From contig JAVXMY010000004.1 of assembly GCA_036646055.1 (NCBI GenBank), positions 62,001-126,000 of the forward strand: DNA of 64,000 bases. The letters are read 5' to 3'. The position numbers and the translations under genes are program-made. The stretch is from JAVWMQ01 sp036646055 (lineage in GTDB: Bacteria; Bacillota; Clostridia; Peptostreptococcales; Anaerovoracaceae). How positions within the stretch are numbered: position 1 is the first letter of the stretch; each line of letters opens with the position of its first letter. The notes under the pieces are model-generated. The model was not told the DNA's origin. It did not search any database and worked only from the letters and a program-made list of their open reading frames with translations. Below are positions 1 to 9,776 of the stretch, in pieces.

Positions 1-640
1 CACCAATAATAATGGCACTAGTGTAACCACCGTTCATAATTTGTCTTCCAATAAGTAGGCTTCCCATCATGCCAGGACTTCTACCAAGCAAACTCACAAG
101 TAAAAATGGTTTTAATTTTAAGTCAGAAATACCTGCTGCATAATTACACAAATCCTTTGGAATACCTGGAATCAAGAAAATTAAAAATACAAGTATAACT
201 CCTCTTTTGCTATTAATCTTAGTAAGTAAATTAGTTATTTTATCTTCATCAAAGATTATATGAATAAAATCTCTACCAAGTACCTTTGCCAAGTAGAAAG
301 TTATTATAGATCCTAAGGCTGCGCCAATTATAGAATATATATATCCAAGCCAAAAGCCATACATATATCCTGCAGCAAACTGCAAACCTTGGCCCGGTAT
401 AATACAAATAACAATTTGTACAATTTGGGCAGCTATATATATAAAAACTGTTTCAGTTTCATATTTTTCAAAATATTTTTGTACATTTTCTATACTAGAC
501 ATACTAGTAATCCAATCTTTTTGAAAGAAGAAAATATAAAGTGGAACCCCAAGTAAAATTACAAGTAGTAAGCCAAACTTAAGAAAGGCTAGGATTTTTT
601 TATATTTAGTTTTTCTTATTTCTTTTTTGTTTAATTCCAT
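1..640 (-). CDS. TVP38/TMEM64-family (VTT domain) membrane protein, C-terminus cut by window edge
   Basis: Reading the minus strand from the ATG at 640 gives an open frame to the window edge (about 213 codons). It begins MELNKKEIRKTKYKK, followed by a hydrophobic helix (FGLLLVILLGVPLYIFFF), then segments including VIPGQGLQ-like IIPGQGLQFAAGYMYGFWLG and FLIFLIPGIPKDLCNYAAG, which are typical of the SNARE-associated/VTT domain of TVP38/TMEM64 and DedA relatives. These are polytopic inner-membrane proteins thought to move lipids or small solutes; no substrate can be read here. A GAGGG ribosome-binding site precedes the ATG. It follows the lyase gene by 14 bp, so the two are probably cotranscribed. 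The stop codon lies outside the window. Confidence 0.85.
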   Translation of the reverse strand, partial: MELNKKEIRKTKYKKILAFLKFGLLLVILLGVPLYIFFFQKDWITSMSSIENVQKYFEKYETETVFIYIAAQIVQIVICIIPGQGLQFAAGYMYGFWLGYIYSIIGAALGSIITFYLAKVLGRDFIHIIFDEDKITNLLTKINSKRGVILVFLIFLIPGIPKDLCNYAAGISDLKLKPFLLVSLLGRSPGMMGSLLIGRQIMNGGYTSAIIIG

Positions 641-654
641 ATTACCCTCAAATT

Positions 655-1947
655 TTATAAACTTATAATACCTTTGTTTAACAGTTCTTGCAATGATTTA
701 ATTACACCAAATTTGGAATGTTCATAAGTTAATCCGCCTTGGAAGTAAACAATATATGGCTCTCGAATAGGTCCATCTGCACTAAGCTCAATACTTGAAC
801 CCTGTACAAAAGCTCCAGCTGCCATAACCACAGGATCTTCATATCCTGGCATATCCCAAGGCTCTGGTGAAACATGAGAGTCAATTGGTGCAGCTCCTTG
901 AATTCCCTGGCAAAAAGCCACAAGGGCTTCAGGAGAATTTAATTTTATAGCCTGAATAATATCACTTCTTTTGTCTGATACCTTAGGACATATATCGAAA
1001 CCTAAGTTTTCATATACCTTACCACACAAAATTGCACCTTTAAGAGCACCGTTAACAACCTTTGGAGCCATGAAGAAGCCTTGAAGCATCTGTCTTGTTT
1101 GACCAAATGTTAAGCCACATTCTCCACCTATACCAGGACATGTTAGTCTGTAAGAAACACTATCAATGAGAGCTTTTTTACCTACAACATATCCCCCAGA
1201 AAGAGCAATACCACCCCCTGGATTTTTAATAAGTGAGCCTGCCATAATATCAACACCAACTTGTGTTGGCTCTTTAATATCCAAAAATTCCCCATAGCAA
1301 TTATCAACCATTGTAATTATATCTGGGTTTACACTTTTAACAACATTAACGAATTCTTCAATTTGATCTATTGTAATAGCATTTCTCCAAGCATAACCTG
1401 TAGCTCTTTGAACTGAAACCATCTTAGTCTTTGGACCAATTGCTTTTTTAATTCCTTCAAAATCAAGTGTGCCTTCATGAGTTAATTCAACCTGTTTGTA
1501 TGTAATGCCAAATTCTTTAAGAGAACCCATACCCTGGCCTCTAATTCCGATTACTTCTTCAAGGGTATCGTATGGACCCCCTGATACATAAATTAATTCG
1601 TCTCCTGGTCTTAAAACACCTGAAAGAGCAAGGGAAAGCGCATGGGTACCATTAACGATTTGAGTTCTAACCAAAGCTGCCTCAGCACCAAAAACATAGG
1701 CAAAAATCTTTTCGATTTGTTCCCTACCTGGATCATCGTATCCGTAACCTGTGTTCCATGTAAAATGCATATCACTTGTTCTAAACTTTTGAAATGCCGA
1801 TAAAACTTTGTACTGATTATATTCGGTAATTTGGTCAAGAGCATCAAATTCATCTTTTATCTCATTTTCTGCATCTGAAACCTGATTTAAAACATTTTCT
1901 GTAATTTTAAAATTGTTAGCTAAAAATTCTAATATTTGATTTTTCAT
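655..1947 (-). CDS. Methionine gamma-lyase family PLP enzyme ("aluminium resistance" family)
   Basis: A 430-aa fold-type I PLP protein of the Met_gamma_lyase (PF06838) family, often labelled aluminium resistance protein. The Schiff-base lysine is likely K241 in SLIKNPGGG, with the cofactor-ring aspartate D215 in MVDNCYGE. Family members are widespread in Clostridia next to miaA/hfq/lexA; a C-S lyase role on methionine or a related sulphur amino acid is inferred from homology, not shown. Length is normal. The start is supported by AGGAAGGA upstream. It sits downstream of the Xer recombinase (68-bp gap) and upstream of the TVP38-like gene (14 bp), so it probably belongs to the end of the mutL-miaA transcription unit. 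Confidence 0.85.
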   Translation of the reverse strand: MKNQILEFLANNFKITENVLNQVSDAENEIKDEFDALDQITEYNQYKVLSAFQKFRTSDMHFTWNTGYGYDDPGREQIEKIFAYVFGAEAALVRTQIVNGTHALSLALSGVLRPGDELIYVSGGPYDTLEEVIGIRGQGMGSLKEFGITYKQVELTHEGTLDFEGIKKAIGPKTKMVSVQRATGYAWRNAITIDQIEEFVNVVKSVNPDIITMVDNCYGEFLDIKEPTQVGVDIMAGSLIKNPGGGIALSGGYVVGKKALIDSVSYRLTCPGIGGECGLTFGQTRQMLQGFFMAPKVVNGALKGAILCGKVYENLGFDICPKVSDKRSDIIQAIKLNSPEALVAFCQGIQGAAPIDSHVSPEPWDMPGYEDPVVMAAGAFVQGSSIELSADGPIREPYIVYFQGGLTYEHSKFGVIKSLQELLNKGIISL

Positions 1948-2015
1948 TAAAAATCCTTCCTGTTGTCTATAAAAATATTATGCAAACTATATCGATATGT
2001 TTTTAAACTTTGAAA

Positions 2016-3173
2016 TCATTCTTCATATTTGTCATTAGGGTCAAACCCTTCTGTTCGCTCAACTTCCCACTCCATATCCTTAACAAGATCACGTTTAACA
2101 TTCATCTTGTGAGCCGCATAAAGCTGAGTCGTTGTAACCTGTTCATGGTCAAGTAAGGCCGCCACATCATAGATTGAATTACCTCTGCCAATTAAACTTG
2201 TTGCCGCAGTTGCCCTTAGCTTGTGGGGACTATACCCTCCATTTCTAGAAGTTTTCATACCTATAGAAGTGTATTTTTTTACAAGTTCACGAATTTGTCT
2301 TTCGGTCATACGCCTACCTTGAAGGGACAAAAACAGCGCATCCTTGTTTTCTTCTGTTAACAGGTCCTCTTGCTTGCGTTCCAGTTTTATATATTCATCT
2401 ATAACCATAGTAACTGACTTATTTAATGGCATAGTAGATTCTTTGCCTCGTTTTCTATAAATAAGAAATTCACCTCTGCTAAAATTAAAGGATGAAACAT
2501 TTAACTGTTGAAGCTCTGAAAGTCTAAGACCATAAGTTAGAAACATAATCAAAATAGCCTTATCTCTAAGTTTTGTCTTTTGCCAGTAGGTTTTTTCCTT
2601 ATCAGTTAGGCCCTCTCCAGTTGTAACACTGTCTAACATTATCATAACTTCATTATCCTGAAGAGCCTTAATTTCACGCTCTTGGGCTTTAATAGTTCTA
2701 ATTGGTACAAATCCATCTGTAATGTTTTTTTCGACTATACCCTCTCTATAAAGTTCCTTAAATAGAACTGATATTGAGGCTTTTTTTCTAGAAAGAGTAA
2801 TATTATTATTCTCATATATATATATTGTATCCTTAATTTCCTTCTTGTACTTCCTGCAATAGTCTAAAAACATATTAACATCAACAGCAGTAATCTTTTG
2901 AAAATCCTTTTGCTTAAGGTCTTTTTTAGTTGTAGCGTTAGTTAAAGCAGTTTCAGCAATTAAGTAATCACAAAAAAAGGAAACATCCTTTAAGTAAGCC
3001 AGTCTTGACATAGGAAGAACCTTAGACTCAATGTATCTAAAATATCCTCGCAAAAAACTCGGAAGCTGATCTTCAATCTCTTCTGATTTAAAAATTATTT
3101 CATGCTCCTTGTTAACAATATTATCAGGCTTATTTGATTTGTTATGAATTTTTACTTGTTTTCTTTTATCCAT
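2016..3173 (-). CDS. Tyrosine recombinase, Xer type
   Basis: A 385-aa tyrosine site-specific recombinase. The N-terminal SAM-like core-binding domain (about residues 36-150) precedes the catalytic domain (about 170-360). All catalytic residues are visible: R217 (YGLRLSEL), K244 (RGKES), H317 and R320 (HKLRATAA), H343 (LLDHEQ) and nucleophile Y352 (TTTQLY). The gene overlaps the 3' end of miaA by 22 bp and has GAGGATG 10 nt before its ATG, so it is translationally linked to a housekeeping operon. No flanking direct repeats, excisionase or phage genes are seen, so it looks like a resident chromosomal recombinase (dimer resolution or similar) rather than a prophage integrase. Whether it is the cell's XerC, XerD or a single-Xer enzyme cannot be told. 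Confidence 0.9.
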   Translation of the reverse strand: MDKRKQVKIHNKSNKPDNIVNKEHEIIFKSEEIEDQLPSFLRGYFRYIESKVLPMSRLAYLKDVSFFCDYLIAETALTNATTKKDLKQKDFQKITAVDVNMFLDYCRKYKKEIKDTIYIYENNNITLSRKKASISVLFKELYREGIVEKNITDGFVPIRTIKAQEREIKALQDNEVMIMLDSVTTGEGLTDKEKTYWQKTKLRDKAILIMFLTYGLRLSELQQLNVSSFNFSRGEFLIYRKRGKESTMPLNKSVTMVIDEYIKLERKQEDLLTEENKDALFLSLQGRRMTERQIRELVKKYTSIGMKTSRNGGYSPHKLRATAATSLIGRGNSIYDVAALLDHEQVTTTQLYAAHKMNVKRDLVKDMEWEVERTEGFDPNDKYEE

Positions 3174-4066
3174 AAAAGCACATCCTCAATATTTGATTCA
3201 CTTAAGTTAAACCATTTCATATCTTGGTATTTCTTAAACCAGGTAAGCTGTCTCTTAGCATATCTTCTTGAATTTCTCTTAACAAGTTCAATAGCTTCAT
3301 CAAGGGAATACTTACCATCAAAGTAACCAATGATTTCCTTGTATCCAATACCCTTCATGGAAATATCAGCATCGGTAAAGCCCATTTTCATAAGCCCTTT
3401 AACTTCATCAAGAAGACCCATATTAATTAGAATATCAACCCTACGATTAATTCTATCATAAAGTTCTTCCCTATTTCTATTTAAGCAAATAAGCATAGTG
3501 TCATAATCTTTAGTTTTAACATTAACATTACTAAAATCCTGGAGTTGATTTTCTCCAATCTCAATTGCTTCAATAGCTCGTACCACTCGCTTAACATTAT
3601 TAGGATGAATTCTCTTAGCACTATCAGGACTTATACCCTGAAGAATCTTATGTAATGCTTCGTTACCCTTTTCCTTAGCAATTTTGTAAAGTTTATCTCT
3701 ATATTCTTCACTTCCCTTAGATTTCCCAAAGTCCATCTCATAAAGAAGAGAATTAAGGTATAAACCGGTACCACCAGCAATTATAGGAGTTTTACCCATG
3801 GAAAAAATATGCTCAATGGCTGCTTTTGCTTTTTCCATATATAGGGCTACGCTAAAGTCATCTTTTGGGTCAATTTCATCAATTAGATAATGTTTAACTC
3901 TAGCCTGTTCTTCAGGCGTTGGCTTGGCACTTCCAATATCCATGTATTTATAAAGCTGCATAGAATCACAAGAAACAATTTCTCCATTAAACTCTTCTGC
4001 AATTCTAATAGCATATTCAGTTTTACCAACAGCAGTCGGACCTGCTACAACAATTATTTTTCTCAT
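3152..4066 (-). CDS. miaA: tRNA dimethylallyltransferase
   Basis: 304 aa, full length. MiaA transfers a dimethylallyl group from DMAPP to N6 of A37 in tRNAs reading UNN codons, in the cytoplasm. The P-loop GPTAVGKTEYA (residues 8-18), the DSMQLYKYMDIGSAKPT segment, the GGTGLY motif and the C-terminal RNSRRYAKRQLTWFKK tRNA-binding stretch are all present. The ATG overlaps the mutL stop (ATGA, 4063-4066), and the mutS/mutL/miaA proximity is standard in Clostridia. The DMAPP substrate links it to the DOXP pathway gene dxs encoded upstream in the same direction. Confidence 0.97.
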   Translation of the reverse strand: MRKIIVVAGPTAVGKTEYAIRIAEEFNGEIVSCDSMQLYKYMDIGSAKPTPEEQARVKHYLIDEIDPKDDFSVALYMEKAKAAIEHIFSMGKTPIIAGGTGLYLNSLLYEMDFGKSKGSEEYRDKLYKIAKEKGNEALHKILQGISPDSAKRIHPNNVKRVVRAIEAIEIGENQLQDFSNVNVKTKDYDTMLICLNRNREELYDRINRRVDILINMGLLDEVKGLMKMGFTDADISMKGIGYKEIIGYFDGKYSLDEAIELVKRNSRRYAKRQLTWFKKYQDMKWFNLSESNIEDVLLWIKENK

Positions 4067-5964
4067 TTTCTCTTAAATTTCTTTTCTATATCATCTTTTG
4101 TTAACTTAATAAATGTAGGCCTACCATGAGGACAAGAAAATGGGTTTTCACATTTATTTAAATCCTCAAATAACCTTTTTACTTCATCCTTAGACAAAGA
4201 ATCATTGGCCTTAATAGCTGCTTTACAAGCTCTAGTTGCAATTTTATCTAAGAGTTTTGGACTTTCATAATCATTTATTTCTGATGTCATTGAAATAAAA
4301 TCATTTATAAATTCTTCCGCCTCACTTAGATTAAAGTAGCTAGGAATCTGAGTAATTCTATAGGTATTAGGGCCAAATTCTTCAATGGTGTAACCTAAAC
4401 TATCAGCAGTACTAAGCCATACATGGTCATTTTTAGACAAAGCAACAGGGATTGTAATTGTAATTGGAATAAGCAAACCTTGTTTTGGAATTTCACGACG
4501 CAAATAGTCATTTCTGAATTTTTCAAAAAAAATTCGCTCGTGTGCTGCATGCTGATCTACAATATAAAGAGTATTTTCATCAACAGCCTGAATATAAGTT
4601 CCAAAAATTTGTTCTAAAGGAACAATAGATGCCATATCAAAAGCCTTTGGTTTATAGGTATCACTTTTAATTTGGTCAATTTTCTTCTCTAGAATTTCCT
4701 GCTTTTGTTCTTCAACCAATTTTTCATGATTATAAGTTGACAATATATTTTTAACGTCAACCTCATTAGACTCTTCTTTAATCTTTTGATTAAGATTTAT
4801 ATTTTTATTGATTTTATTCTCATCTATTTTAGGTTTATCTTCAATTGAATTTGTATCCGCCTTAATACTAATCTTAGTTTGTTCTTCTATGTTTGAAATT
4901 CTTATTTCCCCTACTTCATCCTTAGTAAATTTAAAGTAATCAGACTTAGTTGATGGTTTTGGTTGAATTTTACCAATACCATCTTTGGTATTTAATGCTT
5001 CGATTATAGCATTTTTGATTATATTTGAAATTACTCTTTCGTCATAGAAACGAACTTCTTTTTTATTTGGATGTATATTAACATCCATAATATTTGGAGG
5101 CACTGTAATAAACAAATATGCAATTGGATATCTACCTTCAAAGAGCCTTGCCGCATATCCTTGACTTATACCTTCCTCTATAACATTACTGTTAATTGAT
5201 CTACCATTAACAAAGAAAATTTGACTTTTTCTATTGGCTTTGCTCTCTGTTGGATTTGAAATAAATCCTTCAATAGTAATTCCTTCTTCAGTATGATGAA
5301 AAGGTATAAGCTTAGATAAAGAATCTTTACTTGTAATTGTAATAATAGCTTTTAACCTATCCCCTTTGCCGCTGGTTGAAAACAATGTGTTTTCATTGTT
5401 AATCATACGAATTTTAATGTCTGGATATGCCATGGCCACATTAGAAATAAAATCTACAACAGCAGAACCTTCGCTTCTATCTGTTTTCATAAATTTAAGC
5501 CTAGCTGGAGTGTTAAAAAATAAATTTTCTATAATAATTGTAGTTCCAGTAGGAGCGCCCATTGGACTTCTGGATATAATTTCTCCGCCTTCCAAAACAA
5601 GTTTGATTCCAACATCGGCATACTGGGTTTTAGTAATAATAGTAGTTTTTGTAACCGAAGCAATACTAGCTAAGGCCTCACCTCTAAAACCTAAAGAAAC
5701 TAGAGAGTCTAAATCTTCTATATTCTTAATTTTACTAGTAGCATGTCGTAAAAAAGCAGTTTCAACCTCACTAGCATCTATACCAGTTCCGTTATCTGAA
5801 ATTCTTATATATGTTTTACCGCCATTTTTAATTTCAACGGTAATATTGTCAGAAAGAGCATCAATTGAATTTTCAACAAGCTCTTTAACAATTGACAGAG
5901 GTCTTTCAACAACCTCTCCTGCAGCAATTTGGGCTGCTACATTTTTTTCAAGTATTTTTATCAT
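4063..5964 (-). CDS. mutL: DNA mismatch repair endonuclease MutL
   Basis: 633 aa from the ATG at 5964. The GHKL ATPase motifs are clear in the N-terminal third (VENSIDA, DNGTGID, GFRGEALASI). After a Lys/Glu/Asn-rich linker (about 335-440) comes the MutL C-terminal dimerisation domain with the endonuclease metal site DQHAAHERIFFE (the DQHA-X2-E-X4-E motif), plus ACKAAIKAN and the zinc motif CPHGRP. It is therefore the nicking type of MutL found in bacteria without MutH. An in-frame ATG four codons upstream (5976) is less likely because GGAGAAAC gives good spacing only to 5964. It runs into miaA with an ATGA overlap and is separated from mutS by a terminator. Confidence 0.97.
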   Translation of the reverse strand: MIKILEKNVAAQIAAGEVVERPLSIVKELVENSIDALSDNITVEIKNGGKTYIRISDNGTGIDASEVETAFLRHATSKIKNIEDLDSLVSLGFRGEALASIASVTKTTIITKTQYADVGIKLVLEGGEIISRSPMGAPTGTTIIIENLFFNTPARLKFMKTDRSEGSAVVDFISNVAMAYPDIKIRMINNENTLFSTSGKGDRLKAIITITSKDSLSKLIPFHHTEEGITIEGFISNPTESKANRKSQIFFVNGRSINSNVIEEGISQGYAARLFEGRYPIAYLFITVPPNIMDVNIHPNKKEVRFYDERVISNIIKNAIIEALNTKDGIGKIQPKPSTKSDYFKFTKDEVGEIRISNIEEQTKISIKADTNSIEDKPKIDENKINKNINLNQKIKEESNEVDVKNILSTYNHEKLVEEQKQEILEKKIDQIKSDTYKPKAFDMASIVPLEQIFGTYIQAVDENTLYIVDQHAAHERIFFEKFRNDYLRREIPKQGLLIPITITIPVALSKNDHVWLSTADSLGYTIEEFGPNTYRITQIPSYFNLSEAEEFINDFISMTSEINDYESPKLLDKIATRACKAAIKANDSLSKDEVKRLFEDLNKCENPFSCPHGRPTFIKLTKDDIEKKFKRK

Positions 5965-5991
5965 ATGTTTCTCCATAAATATTAATAATAT

Positions 5992-5997
5992 ATTATA
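5992..5997 (-). promoter_or_regulatory. Candidate -10 box for mutL-miaA
   Basis: TATAAT on the minus strand, 27 nt before the mutL ATG. No good -35 hexamer lies at 16-18 bp. It sits just downstream of the mutS terminator, so a separate mutL promoter makes sense. Assignment is tentative. Confidence 0.4.
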
Positions 5998-6027
5998 TCA
6001 TTTTTTTAGGGACAATTCATTAAAATA

Positions 6028-6062
6028 CAAAAAACTGCTGTAGCTTTTAAGCTTACAGCAAT
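6028..6062 (-). terminator. Rho-independent terminator after mutS
   Basis: On the minus strand the hairpin TGCTGTAAGCTT/AAGCTACAGCA (one bulged base) is followed by six T residues, immediately after the mutS stop. It would end the long nusB-dxs-mutS unit and separate mutS from mutL. Confidence 0.8.
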
Positions 6063-6069
6063 TTGTTTT

Positions 6070-8532
6070 TTAAAATTTAAATTGGATTTGCACCTGATCT
6101 TTTGAAGCGTTTTCAGATAAACGCTCAAGTTCTTCTAACTTATCTTCTGCCTTGTCTAGAAGTTCTTTAGGAACGCCAGCTAACTTAGCAACATGTATAC
6201 CGTAACTTCTATCAGCACTTCCTTCAACAATTTTATGTAAGAATACAACTTCTCCATTATTATCGGAAACATCTACATTAAGATTTTTAACCCCTTTGTA
6301 TTGCTCATCAGTTGATGTTAATTCATGATAATGGGTGGCAAAAAGTGTTCTTATCATTCTATTTGGTTTGCATAGATAATCTATAGCAGCCCAAGCTATT
6401 GATAGGCCATCATAAGTGCTAGTCCCTCTACCAATTTCATCAAGAATAACAAGACTTCTAGAAGTAGCTGAATTTAAAATGTATGCTAGCTCGCTCATTT
6501 CAACAAAAAAAGTACTTTGGCCAGCAGCTAAATTGTCTGAAGCACCAATTCTAGTGAATATTCTATCTGTAACTCCAATTGTGGCAGCTTCACATGGTAC
6601 GAAACAGCCTGCTTGCGCCATTAAAACGATTAGAGCCGTTTGACGCATATATGTTGATTTACCAGCCATATTTGGTCCAGTAATTAGCAACATTGAAGCA
6701 TTAGACTTATTAATATATGTATCATTTGGAACAAAGGTACCGTCAGTAATAGATTGCTCTATTACTGGATGTCTACCTGTTTTAATTAAAATTTCATCGC
6801 CTTCATTAACTGTAGGTTTAACATAGTTTAATTTATCACTTACCTCTGCAAAGGAAGTTAACACATCTAAGGTTGAAACTATACTAGAAGCCCTTTGAAT
6901 TTCTTTAATATATTTTTTGATTTCATCTCTAATTCCAGTGAAAAGTTCAAATTCAAGTTGATTGATTTTTGCTTCTGCATTTAATACTAAACTTTCAGTT
7001 TCTTTTAGCTCTGGTGTAATAAACCTTTCAGCATTAGCCAATGTTTGCTTACGAATATAATTATCAGGAATACTGTCATAGTAAGATTTGGTTATTTCAA
7101 GATAATAACCAAAGACCTTATTATAGCCTACCTTTAAGTTTTTTATTCCTGTTCGTTCTCTCTCTGTTAATTCTAAAGAAGAAATCCATTCTCTTGCATC
7201 TTTAATATTATGGTTTAATAAGTCTAATTCTTCAGAATATCCTTCTTTGATAATCTGCCCTTCTTTAATAGTAAAAGGAGGATCATCCTTAATAGAATTA
7301 TTAATTAAATCGTAAATATTTGTAAGGGGATTTAAGTTGGCATTTAGTTCATTTAAAAGTTTTGAATCTAAATCCTCTAAATCTAATTTTATCTCTGGTA
7401 AAACAAATATAGAGTTTTTTAGAGCAACTAAATCTTTTGCATTAGCTCTGCCACAAGCAATTCTACCACCCAGTCTTTCAAAGTCATAAATTGCTTTGAG
7501 GCTTTCTTTTAAATTGTTTCTGCCCATATATTCATCTACAAGAACGGAAACTGCATCTAATCTATTGTTTATACTCTCAATAGAGTTTAAAGGCTCTTTT
7601 AGCCATTTTTTCATCTTCCTAGACCCCATAGCAGTATGAGTTTTATCTAGTACACCTAGAAGTGATCCCTGAAGCTTTTTTTCAAATAAGGTTTCAGTTA
7701 ATTCCAGGTTTTTAATTGTCGCTTTATCTAATGCCATATAGTTACCAATTTGATAAATGTGCAAATTAGTAATATGGGTTAATGTCTGTTTTTGTGTTTC
7801 AATAAAATAAAGAAGTTGACTTCCTAGGGCCATTTTCATAGAGCCTGTAAAACCAATAGAATTATATGTTTCTTTATCAAATTGATTTGCTAATACATTG
7901 TCTACTTTTGTTAGATTGTAGTAGGAATTATTTAGCAATGTAAAATAAGCATCTGTATACTTTTTAATATTGTTGATACTTATGAATTTTTCCGCATCAT
8001 CATTAATAATGATTTCACTAGCTGAAATTCTAACTAATTCGTTTATAAGTGTTTCTTCCCTATCTTCACTTTTAAATTCTGATGAACTAATTTCACCAGT
8101 AGAAATATCACAAAATGAAAATCCAATTTCATTTTGGTCTACATATACGGAAGCCAAAAAATTATTTTCGTTTTCCTTTAGAATTGTGCTGCTTGTAATT
8201 GTACCTGGTGTAACAATTTGAACAACTTCACGTTGAACAATACCTTTAGATACAGCAGGATCTGTCATTTGCTCACATATTGCAACCTTATATCCCTTTT
8301 CAACTAGCCTTGCAATATATGTTTCTGCGGAATGAAAAGGAACCCCACACATTGGGGCCCTTTCCTCTAATCCACAGTTTTTGCCTGTCAAAGTTAATTC
8401 TAATTCTCTAGAGGAAACAATAGCATCATCAAAAAACATTTCATAAAAATCACCTAGCCTAAAAAACAAGATTGCATCTTTATGCTGTTCCTTAATTCCC
8501 ATATACTGTTGCATCATTGGGGATAATGCCAT
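6070..8532 (-). CDS. mutS: DNA mismatch recognition protein MutS
   Basis: 820 aa, slightly shorter than E. coli MutS at the C-terminus. The mismatch-binding F-x-E motif is in RLGDFYEMFFD near the N-terminus; the connector, lever and clamp regions follow; the ATPase has Walker A GPNMAGKST and Walker B LVILDEIGRGTST. It recognises base mismatches and recruits MutL. AAGGAGG lies upstream of the ATG, and the gene follows the aminotransferase by only 24 bp, so it may be transcribed as the last gene of the upstream operon; a terminator follows it directly. Confidence 0.98.
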   Translation of the reverse strand: MALSPMMQQYMGIKEQHKDAILFFRLGDFYEMFFDDAIVSSRELELTLTGKNCGLEERAPMCGVPFHSAETYIARLVEKGYKVAICEQMTDPAVSKGIVQREVVQIVTPGTITSSTILKENENNFLASVYVDQNEIGFSFCDISTGEISSSEFKSEDREETLINELVRISASEIIINDDAEKFISINNIKKYTDAYFTLLNNSYYNLTKVDNVLANQFDKETYNSIGFTGSMKMALGSQLLYFIETQKQTLTHITNLHIYQIGNYMALDKATIKNLELTETLFEKKLQGSLLGVLDKTHTAMGSRKMKKWLKEPLNSIESINNRLDAVSVLVDEYMGRNNLKESLKAIYDFERLGGRIACGRANAKDLVALKNSIFVLPEIKLDLEDLDSKLLNELNANLNPLTNIYDLINNSIKDDPPFTIKEGQIIKEGYSEELDLLNHNIKDAREWISSLELTERERTGIKNLKVGYNKVFGYYLEITKSYYDSIPDNYIRKQTLANAERFITPELKETESLVLNAEAKINQLEFELFTGIRDEIKKYIKEIQRASSIVSTLDVLTSFAEVSDKLNYVKPTVNEGDEILIKTGRHPVIEQSITDGTFVPNDTYINKSNASMLLITGPNMAGKSTYMRQTALIVLMAQAGCFVPCEAATIGVTDRIFTRIGASDNLAAGQSTFFVEMSELAYILNSATSRSLVILDEIGRGTSTYDGLSIAWAAIDYLCKPNRMIRTLFATHYHELTSTDEQYKGVKNLNVDVSDNNGEVVFLHKIVEGSADRSYGIHVAKLAGVPKELLDKAEDKLEELERLSENASKDQVQIQFKF

Positions 8533-8556
8533 AATAACCTCCTTAAATTTTTATAA

Positions 8557-9747
8557 TTATTTTGCGTTGTAAGCTTCGATTCCAAGTCTGATTAATTCAA
8601 CAGCTCTTCTCATATCAGCCTGGTTTAGAACGTAAGCAATACGCATTTCGTCTTTACCTAATCCTGGTGTTGCATAGAATCCTTCAGCTGGAGCAAACAT
8701 TGCTGTTTCGCCATTGTCTTCGAATTCTTCTAGCATGAACATTAAGAAGTTTTCAATGTTATCAACTGGCAACTTAGCAGTCATATAGAATGATCCACCA
8801 GGTTTCTGGCAAACAACTCCAGGAATTTTCATTAATTCATCATAAACTACATCTCTTCTAGCACAGTATTCAGCTTTTACTGATTCATAGTATGAAGCTG
8901 GAAGTCTGTATAGAGCTGCTGCACCAACCTGGTCAATAGTAGAAACACAAAGTCTACCCTGACAAATCTTCATAAGTCCGCTATATAGTTCAGCGTTCTT
9001 AGTTACGATACATCCAATTCTAGCTCCGCAAGCTGAGAATCTCTTTGAAACTGAGTCAACAATGATTACGTTGTCAGCAATTTCATCAATCATACCAAAT
9101 GATGTAGCTTCTCTGCCATCATAAGCAAATTCTCTATATACTTCGTCAGCAATGATGAATAAGTTATGTTCCTTAGCAATATCTCCAATTAATTTAATTT
9201 CATCAAGTGTTAAAACAGCACCTGTTGGGTTTCCTGGAGATATACAGCAAATTGCTCTTGTATTTGGAGTAATTGCAGCTTCAATCTGTTCTCTCTTAGC
9301 ATAGTGGTATCCATCTTCTGCTTTAGTTGTAATAGGAACAACTTTACCGCCAGCTGCTGTAGCAAATGTGTGGTAGTTTGTGTAGAATGGTTCTGGAATT
9401 AATACTTCTTCGCCTTCGTTTAAAATAGCTGTGAAGATTAATGTTAATGCTTCTGAACCACCAGCTGTAACAATTACGTTATCTCTTGTGTAGTTCATGT
9501 TGTACTGTTTGAAATAGTCAACAATTGCGTCCTGTAATTCAGGAATACCCTGTGATTCAGCGTAAGCAATAACCTTCTTGTCAAAATTTCTAACAGCATC
9601 CATAAATACTGCAGGTGTTTCAACGTCAGGCTGACCAATGTTTAGATGGTAAACTTTTTTACCAGCATCCTTAGCTTTCTGAGCAAAAGGATTGAACTTT
9701 CTAATTGGTGAAAACTGCATAGCTTCAACTTTTCTTGATAGTTTCAT
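8557..9747 (-). CDS. Class I/II pyridoxal-phosphate aminotransferase (aspartate aminotransferase-like)
   Basis: 396 aa. A fold-type I aminotransferase with the PLP lysine in SVSKRFSACGARIG, the NPTGAV motif and the DEVYREF segment. Homologs are annotated as aspartate or broad-specificity aminotransferases moving amino groups between amino acids and 2-oxoglutarate; the real substrate is not decided by sequence. The ATG is preceded by AAAGGAG. Upstream of it the 29-bp gap to tlyA holds repeats of TATAAT (minus strand), so it may have its own promoter in addition to read-through. Confidence 0.85.
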   Translation of the reverse strand: MKLSRKVEAMQFSPIRKFNPFAQKAKDAGKKVYHLNIGQPDVETPAVFMDAVRNFDKKVIAYAESQGIPELQDAIVDYFKQYNMNYTRDNVIVTAGGSEALTLIFTAILNEGEEVLIPEPFYTNYHTFATAAGGKVVPITTKAEDGYHYAKREQIEAAITPNTRAICCISPGNPTGAVLTLDEIKLIGDIAKEHNLFIIADEVYREFAYDGREATSFGMIDEIADNVIIVDSVSKRFSACGARIGCIVTKNAELYSGLMKICQGRLCVSTIDQVGAAALYRLPASYYESVKAEYCARRDVVYDELMKIPGVVCQKPGGSFYMTAKLPVDNIENFLMFMLEEFEDNGETAMFAPAEGFYATPGLGKDEMRIAYVLNQADMRRAVELIRLGIEAYNAK

Positions 9748-9776
9748 TTTGATTCTCCTTTAAAAATTATATTATA

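Noticed and set aside
2016..3173. Recombinase as evidence of a prophage or integrative element
   Set aside because: No att-like repeats, phage genes or tRNA near it; neighbours are housekeeping genes with tight spacing.
5366..6043. 225-codon plus-strand ORF opposite mutL
   Set aside because: It mirrors mutL in the opposite strand, has no ribosome-binding site and no recognisable domain; mutL has all its motifs in the true frame.
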